A DNA stretch of 6,730 bases from Akkermansiaceae bacterium (GTDB lineage: Bacteria > Verrucomicrobiota > Verrucomicrobiia > Verrucomicrobiales > Akkermansiaceae), in contig JARFRT010000369.1 in NCBI GenBank assembly GCA_029287105.1, forward strand, positions 1-6,730. The letters run 5' to 3'. Position 1 is the stretch's first letter. Every line of letters begins with the position of its first letter. Below the pieces are notes generated by a model, which was not told the DNA's origin, made no database searches, and was given only the letters and a program-made list of their open reading frames with translations. Of this stretch, positions 6,536-6,730 are shown piece by piece. Made by a program: the position numbers and the translations under genes.

Positions 6536-6577
6536 AATTTCCTAATCCCAATTTCCCAATTCCAATTTCCCAATTCC
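6536..6577 (+). repeat. Six tandem 7-base units before nuoJ; first four form the outer right arm
   Basis: Six contiguous 7-mers run to one base before the nuoJ ATG: AATTTCC, TAATCCC, AATTTCC, CAATTCC, AATTTCC and CAATTCC. The last four are an exact duplication of a 14-base pair of units (6550-6563 and 6564-6577). The first four are the inverted counterpart of 6058-6085. No Shine-Dalgarno sequence for nuoJ is present. Recent duplication or slippage would explain why the right array has two more units than the left. Confidence 0.8.
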
Positions 6578-6578
6578 C

Positions 6579-6730
6579 ATGCCTTCTCCACTCTTCTACC
6601 TCTTTGCTGCCTTGATGCTCGTCGGCGGTCTTATGGTTGTGTTCATGCGCAATCCGGTGTCCAGCGCCCTCTCGATGGTGCTGAGCTTTATCGGACTCGC
6701 CGGCATCTTCGTTGGCCTCAATGACTACTT
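6579..6730 (+). CDS. nuoJ: NADH-quinone oxidoreductase subunit J, N-terminal part (partial)
   Basis: The frame is open from ATG 6579 to the window end, giving 50 complete codons plus two bases. The sequence starts MPSPLFYLFAALMLVGGLMVV, a first membrane helix, then has the NuoJ signature FMRNPVSSALSMVLSFIGLAGIF (23-45, with RNPV-SAL) leading into the second and third helices and GLNDY. NuoJ (ND6-type) is a small membrane subunit of complex I. Its third helix, just reached here, contains the pi-bulge involved in coupling quinone reduction to pumping. Its upstream region has been replaced by the cassette, so its translation and mRNA level may depend on that element. The gene continues beyond the window. 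Confidence 0.95.
   Translation, partial: MPSPLFYLFAALMLVGGLMVVFMRNPVSSALSMVLSFIGLAGIFVGLNDY

Larger units (their letters stand above)
6058..6577 (+). mobile_element. Putative inverted-repeat cassette carrying an S23/IVP-like gene
   Basis: The nuoI-nuoJ gap is 520 bp, against 33-93 bp for the other spacers. It is filled by a structured unit: outer 7-mer arm (6058-6085), inner arm (6095-6118), the four-helix-bundle ORF, inner arm (6506-6528), outer arm (6536-6563, continuing as repeat to 6577). The arms are mutually inverted. Base composition inside is about 43% GC by hand count over 6181-6480, while the neighbours are near 60-65%. This is consistent with insertion of a self-contained cassette. 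No transposase or integrase is encoded, so any movement would need help in trans. No target-site duplication is obvious. The structure is seen directly; mobility is inferred. Confidence 0.55.

Noticed and set aside
6058..6577. Diversity-generating retroelement, suggested by the bAvd-like four-helix-bundle protein.
   Set aside because: No reverse transcriptase, template repeat or variable repeat is visible. The protein family alone is not enough, and the flanking repeats are inverted, not VR/TR-like.
6536..6577. CRISPR-like array.
   Set aside because: The units are 7 bases in direct tandem with no spacers, so this is a microsatellite-type repeat.

Overview
The window is a stretch of a bacterial NADH:quinone oxidoreductase (complex I, nuo) operon, all on the + strand. 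The order is nuoD (3' end only), nuoE, nuoF, nuoG, nuoH, nuoI, then an unrelated small gene, then nuoJ (5' end only). The nuo genes are roughly 60-65% GC. nuoD is separate from nuoE, NuoG is short (583 residues) and has lost the N7 cluster, and almost no start codon has a Shine-Dalgarno sequence. Together with the look of the proteins and spacers this suggests the Planctomycetes-Verrucomicrobia-Chlamydiae group, most likely Verrucomicrobia. That placement is an inference from general resemblance, not a search result.

Layout: 1-407 is the NuoD C-terminus (quinone-site subunit). 501-4247 holds nuoE, nuoF and nuoG, the NADH-oxidising N module with FMN and Fe-S clusters N1a, N3, N1b, N5 and N4. 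4283-5455 is nuoH, the membrane subunit that helps form the quinone chamber. 5492-6058 is nuoI, carrying clusters N6a and N6b. 6579 to the end is the start of nuoJ, a membrane subunit. Electrons run from NADH through FMN in NuoF and the Fe-S chain of NuoF, NuoG and NuoI to quinone at the NuoD/NuoH interface, and this drives ion pumping through the membrane arm. Clear reading frames and tight 33-36 bp spacers (93 bp for nuoD-nuoE) indicate one transcript.

The exception is the 520 bp nuoI-nuoJ gap. It holds a 128-residue four-helix-bundle protein of the 23S rRNA intervening-sequence (S23/IVP) family, at about 43% GC. The ORF is bracketed by a 23-bp inverted repeat with a single-base bulge. The left arm ends four bases before the ATG and the right arm contains the stop codon. 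Outside this lies a second, weaker inverted repeat built of 7-base units. The whole looks like a compact cassette inserted in the operon. In the nuo mRNA it could fold into a long stem with the ORF in the loop, as intervening sequences do in 23S rRNA. This is the most interesting part of the window.

A second pattern is that every spacer between nuo genes contains a short degenerate tandem repeat of period 7 or 9, with a different unit in most spacers. The repeats end at or close to the next start codon.
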